64,000 bases of DNA from Mactra quadrangularis (taxonomy: Eukaryota > Mollusca > Bivalvia > Venerida > Mactridae). The stretch lies in contig CM046294.1 in assembly GCA_025267735.1 (NCBI GenBank), positions 20,642,162 through 20,706,161 of the forward strand, written 5' to 3'. Positions 43,822 through 56,312 of the stretch are shown in pieces. The translations under genes were made by a program, and so were the position numbers. Numbering within the stretch: the first letter of the stretch is position 1; every line of letters starts with the position of its first letter. The notes beneath the pieces are model-generated. The model saw nothing but the letters and a program-made list of their open reading frames with translations, was not told where the DNA came from and searched no databases.

Positions 43822-45775
43822 ATGACTAACAAAGTGTTTTACCGCTATTTTCTTAAGGTTATTCCGTTAAAGAAGATTTACTAAAAGTTCTAATGTCATT
43901 AAGCATCTATTGTCATCAACAACTTATAAAAGATGCACTCATAATATGGAAATCATCTATTTACTTTTAAATATTTGCCAAATGACAACAATGATAAAAG
44001 ACAAGTAAGTTTTAGTGTACATAATTTCGGGTAACACTTTCGGATAACCAAATTTAATTAATTTTATTTTTCAAAAGTTATATTCTGTTCTAATGATGGG
44101 ATGTATGGCTGTGCTTTAAAAAAAATTTAAAGCAAAAATTGATAGCTTTTTCTATTTTCATTTTTCATTACTTGTTATCAGTAGCAGAAATTCAATAATA
44201 AGCATTGTCAGTGATAGGTTCTGGCTTCCAAAACTTTATAAGCCGCTTTTTTAACATTTTGATTTTCCTCAGATGCGACATTAAAGTTTTGGATCAGACC
44301 CGTTATGAAACCTCACCAGAATAACACCCATTCGTTTAAGCTCGTTTTTCAAATCAAATACCCATTTGGTAATAAGATCGTGTGCATTATTCAATAAAAC
44401 ATTAATTTAAACATCATTTTACCCCAAAACGGTCATTGAAATATCAAAGAATTAAAAAAAAAGCCGTTTTCGCTAGGAAACATTCAATCTCTTCGTCTAA
44501 CAGACATTTGAAGCTGTGCGAGATCTCGTTTCAACCGGAATTCTCGGTTATGTCATAACTTATGAGCGTTAACAAACATAGCAGAGTAATTCTGATTGAT
44601 GCCAGGAATTCCTAATGAAAATCTATTTTTAGAATTTATTTGTTAACAAAGACATTTTGTTTTCTAGCAATTTAAGATTTTATTTCTTGATCATTTTTTA
44701 TTTAACTAACAGTACGTAAATAAAATTTTATGAACTATGTAAAACTAAAGAAAAAATATAACATTTTATGTTTATTTTCAACAAACATACTTTGTAAGTA
44801 AATGTCGCGTGGTTGAAGCACATGGTATTGTTATCATGACGGTCAAGGTCCATCTCGACGTCACGTGGTCCACATTTTGTCAAGATGGAGGCAGAGTATT
44901 GAATTTTACGACCTATTGGAACTTTGGCGTATTTTACGTTCAGAATAGGCACTTGTTTGGTAGTAAGTTGTCAAAGTAAAAGATTATTATTAGGAAATTG
45001 GGTCACAAATACAAATATATTGTGTACCAACATCTAAATCAACAATTTGAGCAAAAAAAACTTGAATAACTATCACTTAAACTCACTTTTTCACTTTTTT
45101 TCAATGCTGCGTATAGTCCATGTCAGTCAGCTGTTTGTTTCTCAACAGATTTGTGTCCTTGACTTTGGTCTATACATATTGCGGCTCCACGGGGGGATGT
45201 ATTATTTTTCTTACTCTTGAAATATGTTAGTGTTGAAGCTATTGTATAGCTAGAAATAACTTCGTTTCAACGGTGCTTAGAGCAGATTTCAATGTTAAAA
45301 ACTTATAACTAGAGAAAAGTTTATTATCGTTTTATCGAATTATGGTTATTTTATATCAATTTTTGGCAAAATAGTGATGAGAACATATTGATTTTTGTTC
45401 TTCAAGCAATAATACATGTTAGTTCTGAATATTTTTCTGTAAACTGATTGAGCAGGTTGAACGCTACAAACTTGCATAGAATTCGGACATGCGCGATGTA
45501 CGCACATGTTGATATACCGTTTTTACTAAGGCACGAATAGAATGAGAAGGCACAAAGTAATGAGAAAGAGGCATATATAGCTTAAAGATGGTCATTTCAT
45601 AACTGGAACGTAAACAATGTTTTGAACATGGTTATATTGTTGTCAGAACAAAGCTTAAACATGGTAAACATATGGCCAAAACAAGAGCTCATTAGGGTCA
45701 CTTATTGATATCACATATGGTCAAAACATATTCCTTTCAGTAGTAGTTTCTGACAGCCATTTGATAACCATAATA
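43822..45775. other. Interior of element A or intron, no gene
   Basis: Only short open frames without domains, including a 74-codon minus-strand frame at 44728-44952. Nothing more can be supported. Confidence 0.4.
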
Positions 45776-46470
45776 CTGGTATGCGAGCAGTAGCCATGAT
45801 TTTTTTTCGATTTTTTTCTAAAATATCTAAAAAAATCCATGACATATACAAATCAACGTTGAAAATAACAAACCTGGGTTCAAAACGAATCGGTCCGTCT
45901 AAAAATTGTGTCATGACGTCATCTATGATGTTAATAGGAGGGGCTCAAAGGGGGTCAACTAATGATGAGAATATTCATGGTTAGGCTAGTAGTAGCCTTG
46001 ATTTTCTGTTTGAAGTACGTAAACTTTCTTTAAGTTAAAAATATTAAATTTTATGCTGTCATATGTTGCTAATTATACTATATTGAGCATTTTGGCAAAG
46101 TTTAATGCAGATTCGTTGATTATTATTTAAGAAATACAGGAAGACACAGTCACACACGAAAAACTGCTATAAATAGGTTACGTGACATCAAGCAGATATT
46201 CCGTAAACGACGGCTAAGTTGTTAAAATTACACTTTTTTATTGTCATTTTCTTTAAATAAAAGATTTCAATATATGTTAAAACTTACTTAAATAAATGGA
46301 GGAACACATACGGCATCATTTTATAAAAAAATTGAAAAAAAATAAAATAACCATCGAAGGAAAACCATGCATTCAAAAATAATGCCTTTTACGGCCTTTA
46401 AAATCGATCGCAAAATAGTGAATTAAATCGAGTAATTTACAACATTAACTCCCCCATTGTGAGCCCCTTT

Positions 46471-47357
46471 TTAGCTCGACTTTACGAAGTAATGTAGAGC
46501 TCTCCTACTCGCCCCGGCGTCGGCGTCCGCGTCCACATTTCTGATTAAAGTTTTTGTGCAGTAAAATACTTTCTTCTATATCTTTGTTATTTCTTAAGAT
46601 ATTAACTTCAAACTTTAAATATATGTTCCTTACTATCAACCACATCTCATGTGACAAGGTCCATAACTCCGAACATATTTTTTTAAGAATTATCTCCCCT
46701 TGAACTGATTGAAGTTTTTGTGCACAGATTAAAGTTTTTGTGCAGTAAAATACTTTCTTCTGTATCTTTGTTATTTCTTAAGATATTAACTTCAAACTTT
46801 AAATATATGTTCCTTTCTATCAACCACATCTCATGTGACATGGTCCATAACTCCGAATGCATTTTTTCAGAATTATCTCCCCTTGAACTTATAGTTTTCT
46901 TTAATAAATATTTGTTTTTACTGCAACTGTTTTATTTTTTTAGGTATTTACTTTAAATATCTGTTCCTTATTATCAACCACATCTCATGTGACAAGGTTC
47001 ATAACTCCATATATATTTTTTCAGAATTATCTCCCCTTGAAATTAGAGTTTTCTTTAAAAAATGTTTGTTTTTACTGCAACTATTATATTTCTTCAGGTA
47101 TTTACTTCAAACTTTAGATATATGTTCCTTATTATCAACCACATCTCATGTGACAAGATTCATTACTCCTTATACATTTTTTCATAATTATCCCCCTTGA
47201 ACTTATAGTTTTCTATTTTTTTTCTTTTTTTTTCTTTAAATTTGTTAAGGTTATATTTTCAAATTTTAAAATATGTATGTTCCTTATCATCAACCACATC
47301 TCCTGTGACAAACACTTACTAAGTCGAGCATGCTGTCTCCTCTGACAGCTCTTGTTG
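46471..47357. mobile_element. Hairpin-ended element with subrepeats, copy 2
   Basis: It is inverted relative to 28781-29893. The left end is TTAGCTCGACTTTACGAAG, then AGAGCTCTCCTACTCGCCCC and GGCGTCGGCGTC. The right end is GACAGCTCTTGT. TGTTCCTT..ATCAACCACATCTC recurs at 46624, 46809, 46962, 47123 and 47279 (spacing 153-185 bp). Confidence 0.6.
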
Positions 47358-47439
47358 TAAAGGGAACTAATTTAGGAGATATTTTGTCAATACGAGTTAA
47401 TTCCCGTTGATTTATAAATAAATTGGAAAATCTAAAAAT

Positions 47440-48572
47440 AGTAGTGCTGCAATGATTCACCGGAAAGTCGATTCGATGCGATTCGATTATTTTTTTTTCG
47501 ATTAGATTTTTTTCGATTTGATTCTTTTAAAAATACAATGTACAACAAATGTGCATTTATACATATATTTCAATCTGATTAAAACCCGATCTAAAATTTT
47601 ACCGCTCCGCGTACTCGCTAATTTAGATCTGGCCTTTTCCAAACGAAGGTCACGTTCAGGTGATCTTTTCTCATCATAATATTCATGACGAAATTGTTAT
47701 GATACGTAACTTGTTTACATCTTCTACGTCACGCAATTTGAAATGAGCCATCCAATCGCAGACTGTGAATAATACCGCTGTTAAATTGGCATGCAAAACT
47801 TGGTCTAAAAAAATTACGAAATCAAAATGTGATTAATAGTGTTTTCGTCTAGATGAAAGCTACGCATTGATTGGTCGACAGGAAGTTCATCTCGACGTGA
47901 CCTTGCATTGACTAAGTAGAGATCCTGTACGACAATGCGAGTAGAACAGGATCTCTGTTTACGGAGATTGCATATATTTGAGCTTCAAACTAAATAATAT
48001 TAATTAGATAAAATTGTTACTAAAATTGGATAACACAAAACTCGAAAATCTGATAATTAATATTTGCTTTATTCAAGTACAAAATGGATTGGGTACGAAT
48101 GTAAAGGTCGCGAAAATGTATTATTAATGTAACATCGACTTAAAACTTGAAGACAGCATGGATCATAAATTGTAGAAAGATACAGTTCTTGATATACTAT
48201 TTTACATATTAGTTAAACATACACTGTACATGCAAAACTATTTAAATTTGAATAAACTAACAACAAAACTTGGCTTGCTCATGTGGAGTCCAAAATCTGC
48301 CAGTTTGTCAGAACAGGTAAAATTCAATCACACTGACCCAATTGGCGGAGGATCGGGGCATATACTATAGAATATATTTTTTGAACAGAGTTTCCAAACA
48401 TCCTATCATAAAATCGTAATGGACTGTCAACGCGCCTTTGCTTTTATCGTTATAACTTATGTAGACACTAATAAAAGTCAGTATCGAATCGAAACTTGCG
48501 GGTCCTGAATCGAAATTGAATCGGCTCCCTTGCAATCGAGTTTCGATGTATCAAATCGAATCGTTGCAACCC
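47440..48572. mobile_element. hAT-like non-autonomous element, copy 2, with an insertion
   Basis: The left end is AGTAGTGCTGCAATGATTCA and the right end, reverse complemented, is GGGTTGCAACGATTCGATT. The flanks CTAAAAAT and CTAAAAAA differ at one base (8-bp TSD). The interior matches 26756-27713, and a 400-bp MULE-like element is inserted at 47571-47970. Confidence 0.72.
47571..47970. mobile_element. MULE-like MITE, CAATCT ends, 9-bp TSD, copy 1
   Basis: The ends are CAATCTGATTAAAACC and GTTTACGGAGATTG. Perfect CATATATTT flanks it at 47562-47570 and 47971-47979. The host hAT copy at 26756-27713 lacks this 400 bp, which confirms an insertion. A second copy lies at 61626-61961 in the opposite orientation. 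Confidence 0.8.
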
Positions 48573-49272
48573 CTAAAAAATAGGGTACGCGCATGCGCAT
48601 TTACATGGACGGGATTCCCCCGCGCAACGTCCTCAATAATTTTTAAGTTAATTAACATAAAAGTAAATATCTTCCGTCATACTTATCAGATTGTTATAAT
48701 TTTTTGTACACATTTTAATTTTGTCTTATTGAATATCACTCTAACACTAAATTTCTTTTGGAAAGCATATAAAATGTGTAAAATCAAAATCAAGGGTACT
48801 ACTCGTTCACGGCTACTGCTCGCATACCAGTAATGGTATTAAACAAAGTTTCCAGAATATAGCTGCAATACAGTCATTTCATAACTTTTACTTGTTTCAA
48901 ATATGCTAATTATGTTGACAAAACAAAGTTGAATTATGGTCGTTTCATTAATTGAACATGGTCTACCATGTTATGGAACTGGGGGCCAATTTACTAATGT
49001 GATCGACCATGTTCCAGACATGTACATAACGTTGTGATAACAACGCCGGAACATCTTATTTGGAAATGTTTGAAACATGAACGACCATGTTTGAAACATG
49101 TTTGAAACATGGTTTGACCATGATCATTTCCGCAGGGTATGAACAAGATCTCATTTGCATGAAACGTTTTTGTTGATAATTTAGCAACGGATTGAGTTTT
49201 TTATGTTATTTTAGCTATTTAACGAGTAACTAGGCACAAACATCTATCAGAGACTGACAACTGTTTTCTTTA

Positions 49273-49420
49273 TATAGAATAAGTTGTAGGAGGGAGATCG
49301 TCCATAGAAATTATTTCATGATCAAGCTCTGACAAAGAATACCCCACCTGATAATTGAACCTATGACTCTTGGATCAGTAGACTTGTGTGCTACCAATTT
49401 ATCTAGCCAGACAGCTATCC
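49273..49420 (-). repeat. Decayed tRNA-like SINE
   Basis: ATAATTGAACCTATGACTC and GTAGACTTGTGTGCTACCA parallel the head of the SINE at 41773-41975 in weak form. Confidence 0.35.
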
Positions 49421-49955
49421 AACTAGTTTCAACAGTTCGGATAATACATGTAAATTGTTATTATATTATCTGTAATGTAATATTTCTTATGTTTGCAGGA
49501 CTTCTACCATAAGATGTGGCAGGAAGTAGTTGTTGTTTACTGTGCTGTTATATACACATATGTATGAGCTCAACATATTGAATAACTAGACATGGTGAAA
49601 CGCTTGACTCAAGAAACATGGGATAGTTGAAAGAATGAAGAGAAGACAAAAGCTAAGTTTATTTTATTTTATGTATTTCATACCATTATGTGTTCGGCAG
49701 TATTGTCCATTTTCCTAATCTGATGGTTCCATATTCCTGTTTTGTATAATGATCTTGTCCAGAAAGTCTTTATGATTTGTTTATCATTAATTTGTTTATT
49801 ACAAAGATGATCTTCATGATCCCGAAACATCAAAGATTCTATATATACATTGTGTCTTGTATGGTTTTGGACCATGCTGGTCACCTTTGATTCTGCTGTA
49901 TTGTTGTGTCAATGATATCTTACATGATAATAAAGTGTATTTACTCAAATTCATC

Positions 49956-50123
49956 TCTGGGAATTTCAATATATTTATAATATTTTTTTACAGGGAAGGT
50001 TAGGTGTAAAAATTGATCTTTTTTCTTGGAATTTATCTTAAAAAGCCTGTCTGCTTTTGTTCTACTTCTGTAAGGGTAAACTTTATTCAGATGGTACACT
50101 TTCTTATATTGTATGGATATCAT
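49956..50123. other. Non-coding sequence
   Basis: No feature recognised. Confidence 0.4.
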
Positions 50124-50358
50124 TGGCTTTTTTTCTCAACTGTCAAATATGAATAATTTCACTGTGACCACTTGCGTTTAATGTTGTTGTCTTGAATTGT
50201 GGAATTCATATTTGGTGTTTTCAGATGGGGTAGAATATACTTAAAGCTTTTATGTTTTAATGCCTGCTTGCTGTGCCAATGTTTACCTTCATATTTATAT
50301 AAGAAAACTATTTCTGTCATGGTGAAATTATTCAAATTTTACAGTTTAGAAAAACAAA
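50124..50358. mobile_element. Fold-back MITE, TTCTCAACTGTCAAA family, copy 2
   Basis: TTTTTTTCTCAACTGTCAAA then TGAATAATTTCACTGTG at left faces CATGGTGAAATTATTCAAAT and ACAGTTTAGAAAAAC at right. It is more decayed than 26081-26311. Confidence 0.5.
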
Positions 50359-52139
50359 CTATACATGTACAAGTATGTATCCCCTGGTATTATTTTTGGA
50401 AATGTAACTTGTATCTTTCATTTGTGGCTACATTCAATACTTAGTGGGTTTTGTATGTTTGTTGCATCACAACAGGAACATTATTCTAGAATATACTGAA
50501 ACAAAGGCTGTCCGAACAGTTCCTAAGCAAAAACACTTTGTATATAATAGTGTTTTTGATTTGGAACCATGAAGGTCGCCCGAGTTATGAAATATCTCTG
50601 ATATTGTTATCCATGTTTATTGGTGTTCATGAAAGGGAGATAATACAGTATTGATTTTTTCTGAATAGGAAAGATACATACTGTAGTTAGTTCCCTTTGA
50701 TCTATATCAATAAACATAGTAAGTGATATTTATTTGTTTCGATGCCTATAAAAGATACATGTTAATTGTGTCCAGATTGAATTACATACGCAGGTTAGTA
50801 ATTATATGAAGATTATTATTTTCACGAGCTACAATATTAATGATTGTTTAGTTGAATTTCTATTTGAATTTTCTTTTTTTTTGTTAAGTTTTGATTTTAT
50901 TGAATTTAAATTGACCTGTTCATTTTTACCTTGTTCCCCATCATCTTATACAGCCTATTTAACAATTTCAATAAGCAACTTGACTCTTTAAAACTTTTTT
51001 TAACTTTTATTGTTATTCAGATTATGGTCAATATTTATTTTTGATAGCATTCTTTATTCTACAGTTTGATAATGAATTGTCATTTTCATTTTTGTCATGT
51101 GAATTCATTTTTGTTGTTTCTTGAAGTGTTTAACTCATTCTTAGAAAAATTAATATACATTTGTACATATTTTTGTCTTTTAAATTTTTATTTGTATTTT
51201 TAACAATCAATACTTTCTATTATACCTTCATGTAAGTAAGTGAATATGCTTTTATTTTTCAATTCAAGAAATTGTTCATTTTATTTTTAATTAAGAAGTG
51301 CAATATTTTTTTACTACTCTGTTAGTGCTGCTAGGATATCTGAATTTATCTAATGAATTATTTATGTGTCAGTGCAAAACTAGTTTAACTTCATGTAAAT
51401 AACGAGAAAATAGACTTGTTTTTGCGCTGATCCATCAATATTTCTTGCATTTTATGCTGTTATCATTTACTATTCATTATAGACTTTCTCCAGGTCTCAG
51501 GTGCTGCGTTTTTCCATATTTTTTAAAATACTTTTTTTTGTTACACACTTTTTAAATGGAATTTTGTAAACAGAAAACTTTTTTTGTACTTTTGGCAAAA
51601 AACTGTGAATGGTCTTTATAATAATACTTAATTGGGAAAACCCGGACATTTGAGTTCTGGATATTGTCTATTGAACATTTGTTCTAGAATAATAATCTTG
51701 TTGAGTTGTACAAGCATCTATCCTTAGTCTTGAATTTTGGGATAGATTATAAGACTGCAAGGTTTGTGGAACCTGGATTTACTGGAAGTTGGTTGTGAGC
51801 CCAAGCCCTGGACGTACCGTTGATGTCACTAAGCAAGGTTGGGTGGAGTGTCGTCTGATTAGAGGGGTCATACGTAATGTTCCTGTTATCTTGTATTGGC
51901 TGGTAATTTTAGAACCTTAGATCTGGACAGTGTTGGTGGGGTTTGTAGGGATGGTAGGGAGTTGTGTGTATGGGGGGATGGAAGGGTAGGTGTGTATGGG
52001 ATGGTCGGGCTGATTCATGTTGTGGGTGGGGTGAGAAATGGTGTTATCTGAAAGTATCTGAGAAAGGCTGGTGGGTATTCCATGATTTTGTGCTAACAGG
52101 AGTTTGTAATGTTATACAGTGAGTTGTATACAAAGATGA
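50359..52139. other. AT-rich non-coding stretch
   Basis: No gene is recognised. 51900-52060 is unusually G/T-rich (runs of GGTGGG and GTGTGTATGGG). A possible alternative poly(A) signal lies near 50712. Confidence 0.45.
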
Positions 52140-53761
52140 CTGTACAGGGGATGATCCAAAATTAGTACGAAGTTTTATAGTCAATGTGTTTATTTGAATG
52201 CACAACTCAGTTCAGTACTTAGTTTGTGCAGAAACAAACACTTGTTTATTGAAAATTAACTCATAAACTTCATCGGTTGGACATAGTACAAGTCAAGATG
52301 TGATGCCATTCAGATCATGATACAGTAGTTGTGATACAATATGTTTCATGATATATGTAAACAATATTGAACTTGTCCTCAATAAACTTTTGTACTGGTT
52401 ATGGGATAAACTTGCCAAACCAGTGAATCTTAGAATAAATCTTTTTGGTTTAAATATGTTTTCTAAGCTCACTCGGTGAAATATAAATCGATCTTACACC
52501 AAAATCTGCGAATATCCTCTACATATTTCATTGAGTGAGCTTTGAAAACATTTTTTCACGAGTGGCGTAGCCACGAGTGAAAATGTCATTTTCTGAGCTC
52601 ACAAGGTGAAATATAAATCGATCTTACACCGAAATCGGCGAATTTTCCGTTTCTTTCATGCTTAGTTTTGTGTTTAATTTGATGTATTTTACACATATTA
52701 TAACGGGACGTCATTTCTACTCCAAGTTGACGTCATTTATCTCCCAATATGACGTCATGAACGATGAAAATATAAGGTTATATTTTCACTACGATGAAAT
52801 TTTCAATGTTTATTTTTTCATCGAATAATGTGACGCTTCACCATTAAGCATAAAAAAATGATCAGTCTGTATTTATTAATCTGTTCCTATGAAATTATTA
52901 CGCTTACAGTAAGAATAACTTTCAAATTATCAAATATTAAGGCATTTTGTTTATTTTTACATTGAGTTATTTTGGTGTTTCATTGAAATTCTACAAAATA
53001 TTCTTGATTCCATACAGAAAGTTTATTTCATTTTACTAATTGGTCATTTATATTGCGATTTTGTTAGCCTTTTCGTTCAGTAATATTGTTTTGCAATACA
53101 TCAATTTGACAATGCAGCCCTAGTATTTATAGCAGTACTCTTCATTTGTTACAGAATTCAACTTGTAAGTTAGATGAAATCATTGTATTGATTATATAAA
53201 CATGTTTTTCTTGAGACTTAACCTTCGGTCTGTTGGCATAATTGGAGAATTAATTTATTATAGATATTGGTATGAATATTTGTAAGCATGCAGCATGCTA
53301 CAATTACTTGAATAATTGGCTCTTAAATGCTATTAAAGTTTAGAAATTGAAGTATATGTGAAGAAAATGCAAAAATCTAAGAGTTTCTATGGTTGACCTA
53401 AGCCACACTGTCGGATACATTAAGGATGAGCCATACAGTTTGTGTCTAGTCTGTTGCTTCCAATATTTGACGAGACAACTCTTAGAACACCCCTTACCAA
53501 ATCATTACTGTCTAATGTTACTGCTATTCTCATATTGTCACTGTTGAGTCGAATCGTCTTAACTTTACCTTTCCGAATTGAAGTTACGAGGTTTTGACTC
53601 AAGAATGACAATATGACTGTGTTCATGGTAAACTTATATGATATTGGTGTACATGCGATCACCACTGTTTGCATGAAAAGATCGTACTCATGTATTATCT
53701 TTAATGCATTTTCTTCTTAGAGTCACATAGTTCTGATAATTTTGGATCATCCCTTGTACAG
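52140..53761. mobile_element. 1.6-kb element with CTGTACARGGGATGATCC ends
   Basis: The left end CTGTACAGGGGATGATCCAA continues AATTA and the right end mirrors it with one base changed. Inside, GAGCTCAC..GGTGAAATATAAATCGATCT plus TACACC occurs twice, near 52475 and near 52600. An 84-codon minus-strand frame (53420-53674) has no clear domain. The TSD is unclear. Confidence 0.6.
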
Positions 53762-53873
53762 TATATCTATGAGGAGTGTTATGGTTTCATGACAAGTGTT
53801 TTTTGTCATTTAATGACAGTTTGTTCTGATCCCTTGGTCAGTTACAATTGTAACTGTATACTGCACAGGTGAA

Positions 53874-54094
53874 AGATTCAGATATTCCTTATTACAGTAT
53901 ACAGAGATAATTCTCTATATATACCACAGGGAATTGTCAAGTTACCTCCCTTTGATTTTTCAAACATACCTTTAATAGTATATAAAATTTATATACTATA
54001 AGAGGTATGTTTGAAAAATCAAAGGGAGATAACTTGACAATTCCCTGTGGTATATACTATAATAAGGAAAATTTGGGTTTGTCACTCACCTGTG
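53874..54094. mobile_element. Fold-back element forming a 51-bp near-perfect hairpin
   Basis: The arms 53921-53971 and 54003-54053 pair over 51 bases with one mismatch around a 31-base AT loop. The outer ends CACAGGTGA and TCACCTGTG also pair. The right arm lacks a ~15-bp segment found in the left. Confidence 0.75.
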
Positions 54095-54545
54095 ATAAAC
54101 TGACTTGTATACTTTAAGTATCGAAGAGTATAAAGCTGTATGTGTATGTTGCATGTGTACATATGTAAAAACTTATTTTTAGCAGTATGTTCATATGCTG
54201 CAATGTTATAAGTTTTGTGCTTTTTTGGAATTTATTTGGCATATTATATACCATGCTCAGCAACAGCTTGACTGAGCGCAGAATATCATAGGATATTTAT
54301 ACATCTGAAGAGTTTGCTTAAGTACATGATATGTATGGATGTTTCCATGACTTTATCTGTGTTCCTTTTCATAGGCTTAATTAACTAAAGTTTATCTTGG
54401 AATTTTTTGGGTAATTGAAATTTCAAATTAATGATGTAGGGTAAACTTTCATTAATTATTGAAAATTCAAAATATATGAAGTATGAATTTGAAAGCATCA
54501 AATTGAATTTGAATTGCATTTGAATTTAAATTTAATCAGGTAAAA

Positions 54546-54655
54546 TAAAATTAAATTAAATTGAATTGAATGAATTGAAGTGAATCCAATGGAATTTATT
54601 TGAATTGAATTGAATTTTAATTGAATTCAATTCAATTGAATTTGAATTCAATTTG
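54546..54655. repeat. GAATT-rich simple repeat
   Basis: Degenerate TTGAATTGAATTGAA/TTCAATT runs. Confidence 0.6.
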
Positions 54656-54665
54656 TATTTTGGTT

Positions 54666-55261
54666 TAAGTTTGTATTTGAGTATTTTCAATACACTCAGT
54701 TACTTTCAAGGTTTAATTGGTCATGTGATCTAAGATGTTGTATCATGATCTTTTTATTCTTTTCTGCTGTGAGTTTGATATTGCTTGAATCATTAATTGT
54801 TTATCTGTTAGGACTTCCTTTAGGTTTCATTTAAAAAATGCTTGACTTGCCAAAATATATTTTACCAGCCTCCTTTTTTTGCATACTAAACAAGGTCAAT
54901 TTACCTCATTCGATATGTTGGAGTGGTAACGTGGGCATTGATTGCCCATAGACATTGGATTGTCTATGGTTTTGCCTCTTACTTTCTGATAGCTACCTGC
55001 ATATCTTTTGGGAAGTGCAAAGTTTTTTTTTGCCAAGCAGCAGCATTTAGTTAGGATATTTCATTTTGTATTTATTAGGTAGAAGTCTTTTAGATTTCAC
55101 ATAATTTTCCTTTATATTTTTTTCTTCATATCATTCAGTTTTATGTTTCTTGGCTGGTATGTTAGAAGCATCAAACTCACAGTTGAAAAGAACCATAAGA
55201 TCATGATTCAGCAGTTTCATCCACTTGATCAATGAAATCTTGTAAGTTATTGAGTGTATTA
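54666..55261. mobile_element. Long inverted-repeat element, copy 1
   Basis: The left arm has TTTTCAATACACTCAGTTAC, TTAATTGGTCATGTGATC and ATCATGATC; the right arm mirrors it over ~90 bp. The core holds the module GATATGTTGGAGTGGTAACG, then GGGCATTGATTGCCC and CATAGACATTGGATTGTCTA, a double hairpin. Confidence 0.65.
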
Positions 55262-55576
55262 ATACTATATGAATTTCAAATTAATAAGATATTATAAAAT
55301 TTTCATATTCTGTAGGAATTTCAAATAGCAATCATTATAAAACTCTAATTAATGTAAAATAATTGATAAAGCATAATAAAATTTCATGACTTACAGCATT
55401 TTTTAATAAATAAAATGTTATAATAACTAAAGGAACCAGCCTATGATGTTAGTTTAGGAGGAGTGATACACGTGTCTCTGATTTACTACTTAGTTTATTT
55501 TTATAGGTGATAAAAGTACATGTAGTTCTGTCAACCAACTCACACGTCTTTGTTTCAGTTTTACTGACAAGTATAA

Positions 55577-55990
55577 GTGCTAGGTATCTAAGAAACTCTT
55601 CAATTGGGTTTGAACGAGGAGCTATGAGTTAGGTGCTAGGTATCTTAGAAACTCTTCAATTGGGTTGTGGACGGGGAAAGATGGGCAGGGTGCTAAGTAT
55701 TTCAGAAACACTTCAATTGGGTAGGAACAAGGAGCGATGAGTTAGGTGCTAGGTATCTTAGAAACTGCAATTGGGCCTGGACTAGGAGAGATTGGTTGGG
55801 TACTGTCTAGAAAACACTTCAATCGGGCTCGAAAGTGTTAGAATGAGAAGCGATGGGTTAGGTGCCAGGTATCTAAGAAACATATCAATTGGGCTTGGAC
55901 AAGGGGAAATGGGTGGCATGTTAGGTATCTTAGAATATCTTCAATTAGGTTTGGAGAAGGAAAGATGGATGGGGTGTTTTGATATCTACG
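55577..55990. repeat. ~57-bp minisatellite, about seven copies
   Basis: The unit carries AGGTGCTAGGTATCTTAGAA and ACTCTTCAATTGGG. Starts lie near 55577, 55631, 55689, 55744, 55800, 55860 and 55918; copies are diverged. Confidence 0.7.
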
Positions 55991-56312
55991 AAACTGTTTA
56001 AAACTGCATCTTGACACAACTGTCTATTTTGCTTGTTTGTATAAACTTAGCTCATATTATACATGTATGTTGAAGTCTCAATCAATGATCTTACGGAATT
56101 TACAGAATTAAATTCTTGGAAAAAACCCATTAAATTTATAAAAATAAATTAAAAACTTACACTACTTGCTGTAAACATTTTGGGTGCATAGTAACTGTTG
56201 TCTAATGGTATAGCATATTTCATTGGCTTCATTTAGAAATACTCAAATAAATGAACTTAATCTAAGTTTACTTGTGTGGTACTGAATGCTTGTAGTTGGT
56301 TTAATGGTCTGA
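55991..56312. other. Non-coding stretch
   Basis: No feature recognised. Confidence 0.45.

Larger units (their letters stand above)
45776..48830. mobile_element. Element B: 3.06-kb TA-flanked element inside A
   Basis: The 20-bp perfect inverted ends are CTGGTATGCGAGCAGTAGCC. TA is found at 45774-45775 and 48831-48832, as for Tc1/mariner-type insertion. It contains the hairpin-ended element 46471-47357 and the hAT-like element 47440-48572. No transposase remains, so it may have been a small MITE enlarged by later insertions. Confidence 0.68.
43016..49138. mobile_element. Element A: outer inverted ends of a nested cluster
   Basis: The left end ACCCTGCGGAAATGAT is mirrored at the right end as ATCATTTCCGCAGGGT. 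Both subterminal zones (about 200 bp) are rich in GACCATG/CATGGTC words. Sequence at 45585-45690 resumes at 48878-48950, on the far side of element B, which fits a single element interrupted by B. No TSD was seen; two separate inverted copies are the alternative. Confidence 0.5.
41591..49955 (+). other. Possible three-exon transcript, non-coding or small-ORF
   Basis: Candidate exons are 41591-41724, 42807-42880 and 49499 to about 49955. Each splice site is good: acceptors CATCACAG, CTATATAG and TTTGCAG, donors GTAAGT and GTAAGTC. A poly(A) signal AATAAA sits at 49929-49934. The first exon has stops in all frames near its start. A 53-codon frame then runs ATG 41668 to TAG 49527-49529 across both junctions without shifting. 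Its product (MYMVLSNIELN..., ending TIRCGRK) matches nothing I know. It is either a lncRNA, a small peptide gene, or the untranslated start of a larger gene. The second intron holds the nest of elements at 43.0-49.1 kb. Confidence 0.3.

Noticed and set aside
53420..53674. 84-codon minus-strand frame as a transposase remnant
   Set aside because: No DDE motif or other transposase signature could be recognised.
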